Assembly: GCF_004123145.1 (NCBI RefSeq)
Contig: NZ_SDKC01000001.1
Location: forward strand, 1,879,501 to 1,943,500
Origin: Blautia faecicola
GTDB taxonomy: Bacteria > Bacillota > Clostridia > Lachnospirales > Lachnospiraceae
Direction: 5' to 3'
Length of the DNA stretch: 64,000 nucleotides
In this document: one piece after another, positions 53,607 through 63,302 of the stretch
How the letters are laid out: the number at the start of each line of letters is the position of its first letter
Numbering within the stretch: the stretch's first letter is position 1
The notes under the pieces: model-generated
The model's database searches: none
Told to the model about the DNA's origin: nothing
Seen by the model: the letters and a program-made list of their open reading frames with translations, nothing else
Position numbers and translations under genes: made by a program

Positions 53607-54138
53607 TTTTTCTCTCCTCACCTGTCTTTTTATGAGAAATCGGGATTCCGTAGACTACTTCCGTGACTGCGTCTGCCAGCTGTGCCATCTGACCGTTGAT
53701 CGCACCCAGCTTTTCCAGATATTTTTCGGTCTCCGGATCGTAGGTGATACCGTCGGAAAACACCTCGTTCGTCACGACCACCAGATTTCCCGCCTGTTCC
53801 AGCAGATGGCGGATTCCCGAAAGAACTGCGGCCACAGTATTTTCCCCGGCTCCGCCCTCCTGATAAATCTCATTTGCCACCAGATTTGACATGCACTCGA
53901 GCAGTACATCCGCACCTGCCGGTATCGTAAGATGCTCCAGATCGGTATACCGTTCCATCGTCGTGAACTTTTTTTCCGCCCGCATGGCGCGATGTCTCGC
54001 GATCCGCCGGTGGCTTTCCTCATCAAACGGGTACATCGTCGCAATATAGATTCTATTCTCTCCCTGAAAATCCAGGATACACTGTTCCGCATAGGCAGAT
54101 TTTCCACTGCCGCTTCCCCCTGTTACTACATGAAACAT
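53587..54138 (-). CDS. cobU: Adenosylcobinamide kinase / phosphate guanylyltransferase
   Basis: A 183-residue bifunctional enzyme that phosphorylates adenosylcobinamide and then attaches GMP. The P-loop is VTGGSGSGKSAYAE. The active-site His segment is RHRAMRAEKKFTTMER, and the C-terminal block VVVTNEVFSDGITYDPET is present. Full length, between cobT and cobS in the operon. Confidence 0.93.
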   Translation of the reverse strand: MFHVVTGGSGSGKSAYAEQCILDFQGENRIYIATMYPFDEESHRRIARHRAMRAEKKFTTMERYTDLEHLTIPAGADVLLECMSNLVANEIYQEGGAGENTVAAVLSGIRHLLEQAGNLVVVTNEVFSDGITYDPETEKYLEKLGAINGQMAQLADAVTEVVYGIPISHKKTGEERKNEEVLS

Positions 54139-54163
54139 TTCTGATTTCCTTCACTTTCTCTTA

Positions 54164-55213
54164 TTACACCAGTGGCACATAATTATCCATCTGAATATCC
54201 GCAAATGTAGACATGCTTCCATAAACCGCCAGTGCCATATCCAGGATCGGATAGATTGTTACCGCGCCGGTTCCCTCGCCCAGGCACATGTCACAGTCCA
54301 AAAATACCGGAATATCAAGTGCTTCCAGGATCATCACCGTCGCAGGTTCCTTTGATTTATGTGAAGTAATTACATAATCTTTTACCGCCGGACAGATTCG
54401 GATCGCACACAGTGCTGCCACACAGGAGATAAATCCATCGGCAACCACCGGGATCTGACAGGCTGCTCCGCCTAAGAATACACCCGCCATACCGGCAATA
54501 TCAAGTCCTCCCACTTTTGCGAGCACATCGATCGGATCTTCTTTTTTCGGTTTATGTAACGCAATGGCATCCCGAATCACAGAAATCTTCTTTTCCAGTC
54601 CCGCGCTGGACAGCCCTGCGCCGCGTCCGGTTACCTTTGCCGGATCCTGTTCCAGTAAAACGGCGGTCACTGCACTGCTGGTTGTCGTATTTCCGATTCC
54701 CATCTCGCCGGTTGCCGCGATTCCATAGCCTTTTTCTTTGAGTTCTTCTACCATATGGATGCCGACCTCCAGTGCCTGCACTGCCTGTTCTCTCGTCATG
54801 GCAGGTTCTTTCGCCATATTTTTCGTTCCATACATCACTTTGTGCTGGATGATCGTGCTGTCTGTGGCAATTCCGATATCCACAGGGAAGATGTCCGCGC
54901 CTGCTTTCTTACAGAGGATGCTTGCCGTAGCCTTTTCTTTCAGAAAGTTCTCTGCTACGATCTTCGTCACTTCCTGTCCGCTCTGCGTCACGCCTTCTTC
55001 CACCACACCGTTATCGGCACACATAACCACCAGTGCTTTTTTCTTCAGATCCACCCGCGGATCTCCCGTCATGCCGGCGATACGAACGACGGTGTCCTGC
55101 AGCCGTCCCAGACTGTGTAACGGCATCGCAATATTGCTCCAGTGTTCCAGTGATGCTGCCATGGCAGCCTGATTTGCCGGATGAATCTTCTCCAGTGTTT
55201 CCTCTAATGTCAT
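54164..55213 (-). CDS. cobT: Nicotinate-nucleotide-dimethylbenzimidazole phosphoribosyltransferase
   Basis: A 349-residue enzyme that activates the lower base to its alpha-ribotide. Conserved features: PAMTREQAVQALEVG, GEMGIGNTTTSSAVTAVLL, a glycine-rich GRGAGLS loop, and the catalytic Glu in CDMCLGEGTGAVTIYP. The ATG overlaps the cbiA stop (ATGA at 55210-55213), so translation is coupled. The actual lower base is not predictable. Confidence 0.95.
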   Translation of the reverse strand: MTLEETLEKIHPANQAAMAASLEHWSNIAMPLHSLGRLQDTVVRIAGMTGDPRVDLKKKALVVMCADNGVVEEGVTQSGQEVTKIVAENFLKEKATASILCKKAGADIFPVDIGIATDSTIIQHKVMYGTKNMAKEPAMTREQAVQALEVGIHMVEELKEKGYGIAATGEMGIGNTTTSSAVTAVLLEQDPAKVTGRGAGLSSAGLEKKISVIRDAIALHKPKKEDPIDVLAKVGGLDIAGMAGVFLGGAACQIPVVADGFISCVAALCAIRICPAVKDYVITSHKSKEPATVMILEALDIPVFLDCDMCLGEGTGAVTIYPILDMALAVYGSMSTFADIQMDNYVPLV

Positions 55214-56583
55214 ACTTCTGCCTTCCTTTCCTCACAGGCGCGTAAAAACTGCTCCGGCACCCGTAGATTGCTGTAATAATACATATGCGGAAATCCGCTC
55301 ATTCCCTGTCCATCACTATGAATACACTTCCACGACCGGCTGCTCAGAGGTTTCTTTGCCGTATACGCTTCACCGCAGTGATTCGAATCAAAATAGTGAA
55401 ATTCGTGCGCGCGGATAGCTCCCACATGTTCACCAAAACAGGTCCCATCTTCCAGTGTGATATAGCCAAATCTGGTAAGCCGTGGCGTCCGCCAGGATTT
55501 TCCATGGATCACTCCTGCCATCGGCCAACTGTGTCCTTCCATATCTTCCATCTCCTGATGCAGATACATAAAACCGCCGCACTCCGCCATGTACGGAATG
55601 CCGGTCTGTACCGCCGCACAGACAGCTGCGAGCATTTCTTTATTTTCACTTAATTTTTTTGCATACAGTTCCGGGTATCCTCCGTGAAAGAGCATCCCAT
55701 CAATATGTTCCGGCAGTTTTTTATCGTGGATCGGAGAAAATGGAACCAGTTCTGCTCCCATCTCTTCCAAAAGTTCCAGATTATCCTGATAAAAAAAGCA
55801 GAATGCCTCGTCTTTTGCCAGAGCGATCCTTATTTTTCGCCCGGTATGATAAGCAACCGGGGATTCCTGCACCGGCAGTTCTTCTGCATGTTCTGCCAGT
55901 TCCAGAAGTCCGTCAATATCCACAGATTTTTCCAGGATCTCTGCCAGTTCCATTAGTTTTTGCTGAAGATCGACAATTTCCTCCGGCATGACCAGTCCCA
56001 GGTGCCGGCTCTCCAGCATGCAGTCTTTCACAACCGGCACATATCCGTAGACTTTGATCGAGAGTTCCTCCTCGATGATCTGCTTTAACCGCGGATACAT
56101 CATCGATGAAACCTGATTCAGGATCACTCCGCGGATCTGGCTGTCTTCTTGGTATTCGACAAATCCTTTGATAAACGCAGCTGCCGACAGACTCATTCCC
56201 TTCGCATTGACGATCAGAACCGCCGGCGTTTTTGTGATCTTTGCCACATCGTAGGCACTGGCTTTCGGAGAAATTCCCGCAAGACCGTCGTAATAACCCA
56301 TTACGCCCTCAATCACGGAAATCTCACAGTCTCTTGCATTTTTTTCCAGCAGATACCGCACGGTATCCTCATCCGCGAAAAAACTGTCCAGATTTCTGCT
56401 CTTTGTTCCGATCACACGGCTGTGAAACATCGGATCAATATAATCCGGACCGCATTTGAAGGAAGTCACCTGTAACTTCCGATTTTTCAATGCCTGTAAC
56501 AGTCCACAGGTGATCAGCGTCTTTCCGCTTCCGCTTGCCGCTGCGCCAAGAAGGATTCTCGGCACTTTGCGTTGTTTATTCAT
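55210..56583 (-). CDS. cbiA: Cobyrinate a,c-diamide synthase
   Basis: A 457-residue glutamine amidotransferase acting on the a and c carboxylates of (cobalt) cobyrinate. The ATP-binding start is GAAASGSGKTLITCGLLQAL, then FKCGPDYIDPMFH. The class I glutaminase domain has MAECGGFMYLHQE with the nucleophile Cys and a late HEFHYFDS. It overlaps the upstream cbiJET gene by 8 bp and the downstream cobT by 4 bp. Confidence 0.95.
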   Translation of the reverse strand: MNKQRKVPRILLGAAASGSGKTLITCGLLQALKNRKLQVTSFKCGPDYIDPMFHSRVIGTKSRNLDSFFADEDTVRYLLEKNARDCEISVIEGVMGYYDGLAGISPKASAYDVAKITKTPAVLIVNAKGMSLSAAAFIKGFVEYQEDSQIRGVILNQVSSMMYPRLKQIIEEELSIKVYGYVPVVKDCMLESRHLGLVMPEEIVDLQQKLMELAEILEKSVDIDGLLELAEHAEELPVQESPVAYHTGRKIRIALAKDEAFCFFYQDNLELLEEMGAELVPFSPIHDKKLPEHIDGMLFHGGYPELYAKKLSENKEMLAAVCAAVQTGIPYMAECGGFMYLHQEMEDMEGHSWPMAGVIHGKSWRTPRLTRFGYITLEDGTCFGEHVGAIRAHEFHYFDSNHCGEAYTAKKPLSSRSWKCIHSDGQGMSGFPHMYYYSNLRVPEQFLRACEERKAEV

Positions 56584-58747
56584 CTGTCTCTTCCTTTCCC
56601 TGACAGGAGATCACATAGACCGGATTCTGTCCCATCATCAGATGGTAGGATCCCGCTTTTTTACCTTTTGCGACCTGTACCTGTGCGATATCCACCTGCT
56701 CCAATGGCAGTTCTTTCAGACAGTTCATCGCTTCTCCGACCGATTCGAGAGCGATACAGTTGATCATCACTCGGATCTTCGGATTTTTGGAAAGCAGCAG
56801 TTCCAGGATTTCTTTCATATTCCCGGAAGATCCTCCGATAAATGCATGCGTCGGTACCGGCAGATCCACACAGGCCTCCGGTGCCAGACCTTCGATGATC
56901 GTAAGATTGTCTGCTGCGAATTTTTCTTTGTTTTTATATAACAGTTCTACAGCTTCCGGTTTTTTCTCGATCGCGTATACCTGACCTTCTACCGCCTGCA
57001 TCGCCATCTCCACGGATACCGAACCGGTTCCGGCTCCCACATCGTAAATGACGGAATTACGCGTTAACTGCAGTTTGGACAGGGAAATACTTCGCACTTC
57101 TTCTTTCGTCATCGGCACTTTCCCGCGGATAAATGCTTCGTCCGGGATGCCATGCGTCACGACCGTTTCCTTTCCCTCTCTGGTAAATAAAACGACGCTC
57201 AAGCTGTCCGTTTCAAGTTCCGTCAGCTGCCATGCATATCCGCGGGTGATCTTTTCTTCCGGGTAAGAGAGTCTCTCACCCACTTCCACCCGCACATCGC
57301 CCATGCCGTAACTTTGCAGTTTTTGACACAGTTTTGCGATGCCGTCGGTAGTTCCCACAATTGCAAAAATCTTTCCGTAAATGCGCAGCAGCCCCGGTAA
57401 ATTACATTCTCTTCCGTGAAGGCTCACCGGATGAACGTCTTCCCATGGAGTTTCCAGTTTTGCACAGAAATAAATCATGGAAGAAATGCCGCAGTACACT
57501 TTTTTCTGTACCATCGGAAGTTCCCGATGCAATGTCTCCAGAAGTTTTTTCGCTCCACTGTAGAATCCGACATCCCCGGAGAGCGCAATCGCTACGTTTT
57601 TATGTTCCGGGTGTGCAGCGATATAAGCACAGATCTCTTCCGGTTTGTATCCGGTCCAGACTTCCTGTCCCGGTCTTTTGATATGTTCTACCATCCGTCT
57701 TGCCCCGATCAGAAGATCCGCGCTCTCAAGCGCCTGTTTTCCTTCCTGTGTCAGGGTGTCCGATGTTCCCATACCGATTCCAACAAGAGACACTTTTTGC
57801 CCCAGAAGGATATCTTCGGCTGCTTCTTTCGTTTCCCGCGTGAATGTTTCCTGCGTAACGGATTCCTGTTCAACGGTTCCCTGTATTTTTCCAGATTCCG
57901 TTTCCGGATTCTCCGCACTTTCTATATTGTCTGCATTTGTATCTGTAATTCCGTTTTTTGCATCATTTGTGACATTTTCTTCCGATACAAACCGACGTTT
58001 CAGATACCCGATACACTCTTCCAGCTCCACGCCATGTTCTTCTTTCGGTCGTCCGATCACGATCATCTTGCAGCCGGTCTCTTTTGCCGCCTGGTATTTT
58101 TCCAGAAATCCTCCGGCTCTTCCGGATTCTTTGCTGACCATCCATGCGATGTCAAACTGGTGGATCAGCGCTACATTCATTTCTTTCGAAAATGGCCCCT
58201 GCATACATAACAAGTGTTTTCCTTCGATGCCAAGGCTTGCGCAGGAAGATACGACTTCCACCAGAGAGAGTACTCTGGCATAGATACGCTCCTGATAATC
58301 CGTCAGTGACGTATAGGAAGCCAGTTCCTTGCTTCCGGTCGTAACCAGAATATTTCCGCTGGTTCCTTCCAGATATTCCACCGCTTCCCGGATGCTTTTT
58401 ACATAGGTGATCGTCTCTTCTTCCTCGAGCCGCTGGCTTTCCTGGCGTACCACGCGCAGATACGCGGTTCCGGTACGTTCGCAGGCAGCTTCGATATTTT
58501 CCGTCACCACCTGTGCATACGGATGCGTCGCATCGATAACCAGTCCATCCTCCATCTGTAACATCTTCTTTTCCATCTGCTTTTCATCCAGACGGTCGTG
58601 GGAGAGTTCCAGATATTCGCCCTGTGGCAGCAGGCTTTCGCCGTATTCCGTAGCCACACATACCATAGCAGGTATTTTATTTTCATTCAAATATTCCGCG
58701 ACAGTGCGTCCCTCCACTGTTCCGCCGAACAACAGAACTTTATACAT
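56576..58747 (-). CDS. Triple fusion: CbiJ reductase, CbiE and CbiT methyltransferases
   Basis: A 723-residue protein joining three corrin enzymes. Residues 1-255 are cobalt-precorrin-6A reductase CbiJ/CobK (LLFGGTVEGRTVAEYL, DATHPYAQVVTENI, QGPFSKEMN). Residues 256-315 are a polar Thr/Glu/Asn-rich linker. Residues 316-530 are the C5-methyltransferase CbiE (VSLVGIGMGTSDTLTQEG, ALSGDVGFYSG). Residues 535-715 are the C15-methyltransferase/decarboxylase CbiT, with the SAM motif DVGAGTGSVSVEMA and PTHAFIGGSSGNM. CbiE-CbiT fusions (CobL) are common; the added reductase is less so. All three act on successive precorrin-6/7 intermediates. Confidence 0.93.
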   Translation of the reverse strand: MYKVLLFGGTVEGRTVAEYLNENKIPAMVCVATEYGESLLPQGEYLELSHDRLDEKQMEKKMLQMEDGLVIDATHPYAQVVTENIEAACERTGTAYLRVVRQESQRLEEEETITYVKSIREAVEYLEGTSGNILVTTGSKELASYTSLTDYQERIYARVLSLVEVVSSCASLGIEGKHLLCMQGPFSKEMNVALIHQFDIAWMVSKESGRAGGFLEKYQAAKETGCKMIVIGRPKEEHGVELEECIGYLKRRFVSEENVTNDAKNGITDTNADNIESAENPETESGKIQGTVEQESVTQETFTRETKEAAEDILLGQKVSLVGIGMGTSDTLTQEGKQALESADLLIGARRMVEHIKRPGQEVWTGYKPEEICAYIAAHPEHKNVAIALSGDVGFYSGAKKLLETLHRELPMVQKKVYCGISSMIYFCAKLETPWEDVHPVSLHGRECNLPGLLRIYGKIFAIVGTTDGIAKLCQKLQSYGMGDVRVEVGERLSYPEEKITRGYAWQLTELETDSLSVVLFTREGKETVVTHGIPDEAFIRGKVPMTKEEVRSISLSKLQLTRNSVIYDVGAGTGSVSVEMAMQAVEGQVYAIEKKPEAVELLYKNKEKFAADNLTIIEGLAPEACVDLPVPTHAFIGGSSGNMKEILELLLSKNPKIRVMINCIALESVGEAMNCLKELPLEQVDIAQVQVAKGKKAGSYHLMMGQNPVYVISCQGKEETDE

Positions 58748-59471
58748 TTCGATATCCTCTCGGTGTTACCATCTTACCGTTGATTTCTTTGGTCTGTGAA
58801 TTGCCTACCCATACGGTTGTAAACATATCTACTTTCGTATCCCGCAGAGTCTTCAGATCCATCACTTCATAATGCTCGCCGTCTCTTCCGATGTAGCTCA
58901 CGATACCACATACGGTTTCCGGGCTCTTGTACTGCATCATCAGGTCGCAGGCTTTCTGCAGATAATCGCTTCGTTTCTTGCTGGACGGATTGTACAGACA
59001 TACCACAAAATCCGCCTGTGCCGCTGCCAGCAGACGTGCCTCGATCTTCTCCCACGGAGTCAGCAGATCACTTAGACTGATCAGACAGAAATCATGGATC
59101 AGCGGAGCACCAAGCAATGCCGCACCACCGGTCGCTGCCGTTACACCCGGGATAATTTCCAGTTCTACTTCCGGATAGTTGACACCAACTTCATACATCA
59201 GTCCGGACATGCCGTAAACTCCGGCATCACCGCTGCAGATCATGGAAACCACTTTTCCTTTTTTGGCTTCTTCAAATGCCATCACACAGCGGTCCACCTC
59301 TTTTTTCATCGGCGTTGTCATGAATTCTTTTCCTGGAAAATGTTCTTTTACCAGATCCACATATACGGTGTATCCGATAATTACCTCGCTCTTTTCCATT
59401 GCGTGGATCGCTTTCAGTGTCATCTGTTCGTATTCTCCCGGCCCAATGCCGATTACATATAATTTATTCAA
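58740..59471 (-). CDS. cbiH: Precorrin-3B / cobalt-factor III C17-methyltransferase
   Basis: A 243-residue SAM-dependent methyltransferase (CbiH/CobJ) that methylates C17 with ring contraction. The N-terminal block YVIGIGPGEYEQMTLKAI, SGDAGVYGMSGLMYEV and PGVTAATGGAALLGAPLIHD are the family signatures. It begins with a TTG codon at 59471 (GGAGTG eight bases upstream), because the conserved N-terminus starts there. It overlaps the cbiG stop by 8 bp and the cbiJET start by 8 bp. Confidence 0.94.
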   Translation of the reverse strand: MNKLYVIGIGPGEYEQMTLKAIHAMEKSEVIIGYTVYVDLVKEHFPGKEFMTTPMKKEVDRCVMAFEEAKKGKVVSMICSGDAGVYGMSGLMYEVGVNYPEVELEIIPGVTAATGGAALLGAPLIHDFCLISLSDLLTPWEKIEARLLAAAQADFVVCLYNPSSKKRSDYLQKACDLMMQYKSPETVCGIVSYIGRDGEHYEVMDLKTLRDTKVDMFTTVWVGNSQTKEINGKMVTPRGYRNV

Positions 59472-60543
59472 AGTTCACACTCCATTTCTTTATCGTACAC
59501 GCAGCGGTCACTCCCTCTGCGGCCTGTTTTCTCATGATAAATGCTCCGCCGTCACTGGAAAGGCTGGCACTTCGTTCGCATACATTGTCCACACCTGTGA
59601 TCTTGCTGACAAATGCAGACGGGGTAAAGGTTCCCTTTGCTCTTTCCAGCTCTTCTTTGCTGTAAGTCACAAAAGGGATTTGATACTTTTCACAGAACGC
59701 CAGCAGTCCCGGCTCCTCTTTTTTCAGATCGATACTGGCTGCCTGCAGGATCTGTGTTATGGATATTCCGGCTTCGGACAGATAGGTTCGGATCTGCGTT
59801 TCGATTTTTTCTTCCGGCGTATGTTTCCTGCAGCCTGCGCCGAGATACACATTTTTCGGATACAGATGAAGAATCTGCACCTCTTTACCGTCGCTTTGCG
59901 GAATCGCAAACCACAACGTTCCTTTTTTTCCGTCCGGGCTTTCTGTTTCCTGAAATTGCAGCTGTAACGGAATGTTCTGTCCTTTTGGATAGACAAATCC
60001 TTCCCCGGCTCCCCAGGTGATCGTCTTTCCCCGGATCAGCAATGCCGCCATCTCTTTTGCCAGCCGCATATCCGCGATCACCAAGTTATTTTTCCGGGCA
60101 AATACATCCACCGCAAAGGTATGGTTCACATCCGTCCCTGTCGTGATCACCGGAACGGCTCCGATGCTCTCTGCTGCAAATTTTGCTAGTTCATTGGCTC
60201 CGCCGAGATGACCGGACAGAAGAGAAATCGCATAATTTCCCTGTTCGTCGATCACCACAACCGCCGGATCTGTCTTTTTACTGACCACGAACGGTGCGAT
60301 CGTTCTCACCGCGATACCGGTGGCACTGAAAAATACAATTCCATCCAGTTTTGGGATCCATTCTTCCGCCCATTCCCGCAGCGTTCCTGTCACTTTCTGA
60401 AAGGAATGTCGTTCCGGCAGATCCACATATTTACTTTTTACAAATCCATATATTTCCTGATCCTGTTTTTGCAGATCTCTCAGAAGTTTCTCTCCAAGAA
60501 CGCACCCATGTTCCGTGAAAGCAATAATTCCTGTCTTTTTCAT
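59464..60543 (-). CDS. cbiG: Cobalt-precorrin-5A hydrolase
   Basis: A 359-residue protein that opens the ring-A lactone and releases acetaldehyde. The N-terminal domain has IAFTEHGCVLGEKLL, VFFSATGIAVRTIAPFV and the glycine/histidine-rich SLLSGHLGGANELA. The C-terminal CbiG_C domain has LGAGCRKHTPEEKIE and AFVSKITGVDNVCERSA. Starts at 60543, immediately after the cbiF stop. Confidence 0.94.
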   Translation of the reverse strand: MKKTGIIAFTEHGCVLGEKLLRDLQKQDQEIYGFVKSKYVDLPERHSFQKVTGTLREWAEEWIPKLDGIVFFSATGIAVRTIAPFVVSKKTDPAVVVIDEQGNYAISLLSGHLGGANELAKFAAESIGAVPVITTGTDVNHTFAVDVFARKNNLVIADMRLAKEMAALLIRGKTITWGAGEGFVYPKGQNIPLQLQFQETESPDGKKGTLWFAIPQSDGKEVQILHLYPKNVYLGAGCRKHTPEEKIETQIRTYLSEAGISITQILQAASIDLKKEEPGLLAFCEKYQIPFVTYSKEELERAKGTFTPSAFVSKITGVDNVCERSASLSSDGGAFIMRKQAAEGVTAACTIKKWSVNFE

Positions 60544-60544
60544 C

Positions 60545-61303
60545 TTATTCGGTAGCTTCCCTGAACTCCGTGGTAAATGCCGGATTGTACAGTTCGGAAC
60601 GATTGTAATGGCTGTGCGCCACCACATCACCGATGATCATCAGTGCAGTTTTAGTAATATTGTTTTCTTTCGCAGTCTGTGCCAGAGTTCCCACAGTGCA
60701 GACAAAGGTTTTCTGGTCTTCCCAGGTTGCCTTGTATACAATAGCAGCCGGGGTGTCTGCGGTATAGCCGCCCTCGATCAGCCGTCTGCTCAGTTCTTCC
60801 AGCATGCCGGTACTCAAAAATACTACCATCGTTGCATGGTGTGCAGCAAAGGACTGGATGCTCTCTTTCTCCGGTACCGGCGTTCTTCCTTCCATACGGG
60901 TGATGATCACACTCTGTGATACATCCGGAAGCGTGTATTCCAGATTCAGTGCGGATGCAGCGCCACAAAAGCTGCTGACACCCGGACAGTAATCAAATGC
61001 AATATTTTTTTCTTCCAGAACATCCATCTGTTCACGGATCGCACCGTACAAAGATGGATCGCCGGTATGAAGGCGCACGGTCGTCAGACCTTTTTCTTCT
61101 GCCGCGAAGATCACGTCCAGAACTTCTTCCAGTGTCATCTTTGCACTGTTATAGATTTCACAGTTTTCTTTTGTATATTCGAGAAGCTGCGGATTGACCA
61201 GGGATCCTGCATAGATCACAACATCCGCTTCCTCCAGAAATTTTTTTCCTCTCAGGGTAATCAGATCCGGTGCTCCGGAACCTGCTCCTACAAAATGTAC
61301 CAT
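60545..61303 (-). CDS. cbiF: Precorrin-4 / cobalt-precorrin-4 C11-methyltransferase
   Basis: A 252-residue SAM methyltransferase (CbiF/CobM). HFVGAGSGAPDLITLRG, VIYAGSLVNPQLLEY, RLHTGDPSLYGAIREQ and PGVSSFCGAASALNLEYTLP are conserved family blocks. The start follows AGGAGAACAGGAGGAAATGT. Its stop abuts the cbiG start. Confidence 0.95.
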   Translation of the reverse strand: MVHFVGAGSGAPDLITLRGKKFLEEADVVIYAGSLVNPQLLEYTKENCEIYNSAKMTLEEVLDVIFAAEEKGLTTVRLHTGDPSLYGAIREQMDVLEEKNIAFDYCPGVSSFCGAASALNLEYTLPDVSQSVIITRMEGRTPVPEKESIQSFAAHHATMVVFLSTGMLEELSRRLIEGGYTADTPAAIVYKATWEDQKTFVCTVGTLAQTAKENNITKTALMIIGDVVAHSHYNRSELYNPAFTTEFREATE

Positions 61304-61348
61304 ACATTTCCTCCTGTTCTCCTAGTGTCAGGCACTCTTACTTTTTTC

Positions 61349-62041
61349 TTACTTTTCTTTCACAATCAACAGGGTATAATATCCTGCCTCTTCCGGAATC
61401 TCTTCCGCTGATTCATAGATTTTTTCATCCGGCATTCCACAGTTTTCGATCATCACCGCTTTCTGACCACTTCTTAAGATACTTTCCCGTACTGCTTTCA
61501 GCCGTTTTCCGCTCTTCATCAGAACTTTGGTTCCCGGCAGTTTTAAAAGATTGTCCATCTCTTCTGCCTTATACGTTGCCGGAATCACATGCAGTGGCTC
61601 TGCCATCTCCACCAGTCCCATATTTAATCGGGCAGCAACCGCGCAGAAAGAAGTGATACCACTTACGATTTCTGCCTGATAGCCGCGCTCCAGGATCCGT
61701 TTATGCACATACAGATAAGTGGAATATACGGTAGGATCTCCCAGTGTCAGGAACACTACATTTTCTCCCTGTTTCAGATAGGATTCCACGGCATCTGCTG
61801 CCTTATTATGATTGTCTTCCAGTACCTCCTTATCTTTTGTCATCGGCATCGCTACCGGGATCAGTTCTTTTTCGTCCAGTTCCGGGTAGGCGCCTTTTAC
61901 GATCTGATACGCTACACTGCTCTTTGTATCGTTTCCCGGCACTGCGATCACGCGGTTTTCGCGGATCAGGCGAAGTGCCTTTAAGGTCAGCAGTTCCGGA
62001 TCTCCCGGTCCTACGCCAAGTCCATATAATGTTCCACTCAT
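61349..62041 (-). CDS. cbiL: Precorrin-2 / cobalt-factor II C20-methyltransferase
   Basis: A 230-residue SAM methyltransferase (CbiL/CobI), the first corrin-specific methylation. GLGVGPGDPELLTLKALRLI, LTLGDPTVYSTYLYV and VSGITSFCAVAARLNMGLVE are the family blocks. The start follows TAGAGGAGAAAACATT. It is the second gene of the operon. Confidence 0.94.
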   Translation of the reverse strand: MSGTLYGLGVGPGDPELLTLKALRLIRENRVIAVPGNDTKSSVAYQIVKGAYPELDEKELIPVAMPMTKDKEVLEDNHNKAADAVESYLKQGENVVFLTLGDPTVYSTYLYVHKRILERGYQAEIVSGITSFCAVAARLNMGLVEMAEPLHVIPATYKAEEMDNLLKLPGTKVLMKSGKRLKAVRESILRSGQKAVMIENCGMPDEKIYESAEEIPEEAGYYTLLIVKEK

Positions 62042-62101
62042 AATGTTTTCTCCTCTATTTTGCTGTTTTTTATTTATCAGTAATCCCGTCTCTGCGGGAG
62101 A

Positions 62102-63286
62102 TCACTCTTTCTTTGTACTCGCTGTCTGTTCATTAATCTTCATTGTCAGTTCCGCAACCTTTGAAGTCTCTCCCAGTTTCCCATACACATTGGAAAATAA
62201 AATGGTTCCCACTTCCAGCTGTTCCCCTGCCCGTTTGTTCAGGTAAAATTCTACCCGGTCGCTGATCTCCTTCATCGTGGCTTCCAGATAACCTTTCTGT
62301 CGCAGGATCTCCACACTTTGTTCTGTGGTGATCGTATCCAGAATCTCTTTTGCCGTCTCCAGATCCGCACCAGCCCGGATCGCATTCGCTGCCATCAGTT
62401 CACTTCGGCTGTCTGCCTGGCGGGAATGGGTGTTCATGATGCCGCCTGCCACTTTTACGAACTTTCCGATATGGGCGATAAACAGGATTCCTTTTACACC
62501 AAGCTCCCGCGCCATATCCAGTGTTTCTCCTACATAATTACTGCATTTCATCGAATAAGTCAGATTCAGCTGTGTCTGTTCTTTTGAAAATGCCTGTCCG
62601 TAATTGCCCGGCGTGATCACCAGATAAGAGCCGCCGCCTTCCACTAGCATCTTCATCTCCAGTCGGAGACTTGCCACCAGCGCTGCCTCACTCATCGGAA
62701 TTACAATGCCGCTTGTCCCGAGAACCGAGATTCCGCCTTCGATACCGAGTCGTGGATTAAAGGTTTTCTTTGCCAGTTCCACTCCTGCAGGGATCTCGAT
62801 CACTACGTTCAGTCCACCGGTATAGTGATATTCTTTGCAGACCTGCTCTACATTTTCCAGGATCATCTGACGGGGAACTTTGTTGATCGCCGCTTCCCCG
62901 ACTGCCTGCCACAGTCCTGGTTTTGTCACTCTTCCGACACCGATCCCTCCGTCCAGCGTGATCTGTGGAGTATCGCTGTAAGAAACGTTCGCATACACAT
63001 AGATTCCCGTCGTTACATCTGGATCGTCGCCACCGTCTTTTTGTACGGCGCAGCGAACCTTCCCTTCTTCCCGGGAAATATCTTCAATCAGCAGATGCAG
63101 TAAAATCCCCTTCGGAGTCTGCAAAGCCACCTCTTCCACTTTTTCACCGGTCAGCAGCATCCGTGTCGCCGCCTGTGCCGCTGCCGCCGCGCAGGAACCG
63201 GTCGTGTATCCATAACAAAGTTTTCTGTTTTTTTCGTCTACCGCGTAATATCCTTCCAGTCCGGTATGATGATTTTTCTTGTCCAT
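62102..63286 (-). CDS. cbiD: Cobalt-precorrin-5B C1-methyltransferase
   Basis: A 394-residue enzyme that methylates C1. The N-terminal signature LCYGYTTGSCAAAAAQAATR, DVTTGIYVYANV, GGIGVGRVTKPGLWQAVGEA, and the C-terminal FIAHIGKFVKVAGGIMNTHS are conserved. First gene of the operon. Its ribosome site (GTGAGAATACT) is weak compared with the other genes. The leader contains the cobalamin riboswitch, a terminator and a copy of repeat R1. Confidence 0.95.
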   Translation of the reverse strand: MDKKNHHTGLEGYYAVDEKNRKLCYGYTTGSCAAAAAQAATRMLLTGEKVEEVALQTPKGILLHLLIEDISREEGKVRCAVQKDGGDDPDVTTGIYVYANVSYSDTPQITLDGGIGVGRVTKPGLWQAVGEAAINKVPRQMILENVEQVCKEYHYTGGLNVVIEIPAGVELAKKTFNPRLGIEGGISVLGTSGIVIPMSEAALVASLRLEMKMLVEGGGSYLVITPGNYGQAFSKEQTQLNLTYSMKCSNYVGETLDMARELGVKGILFIAHIGKFVKVAGGIMNTHSRQADSRSELMAANAIRAGADLETAKEILDTITTEQSVEILRQKGYLEATMKEISDRVEFYLNKRAGEQLEVGTILFSNVYGKLGETSKVAELTMKINEQTASTKKE

Positions 63287-63302
63287 AGTATTCTCACTTT
63301 TT

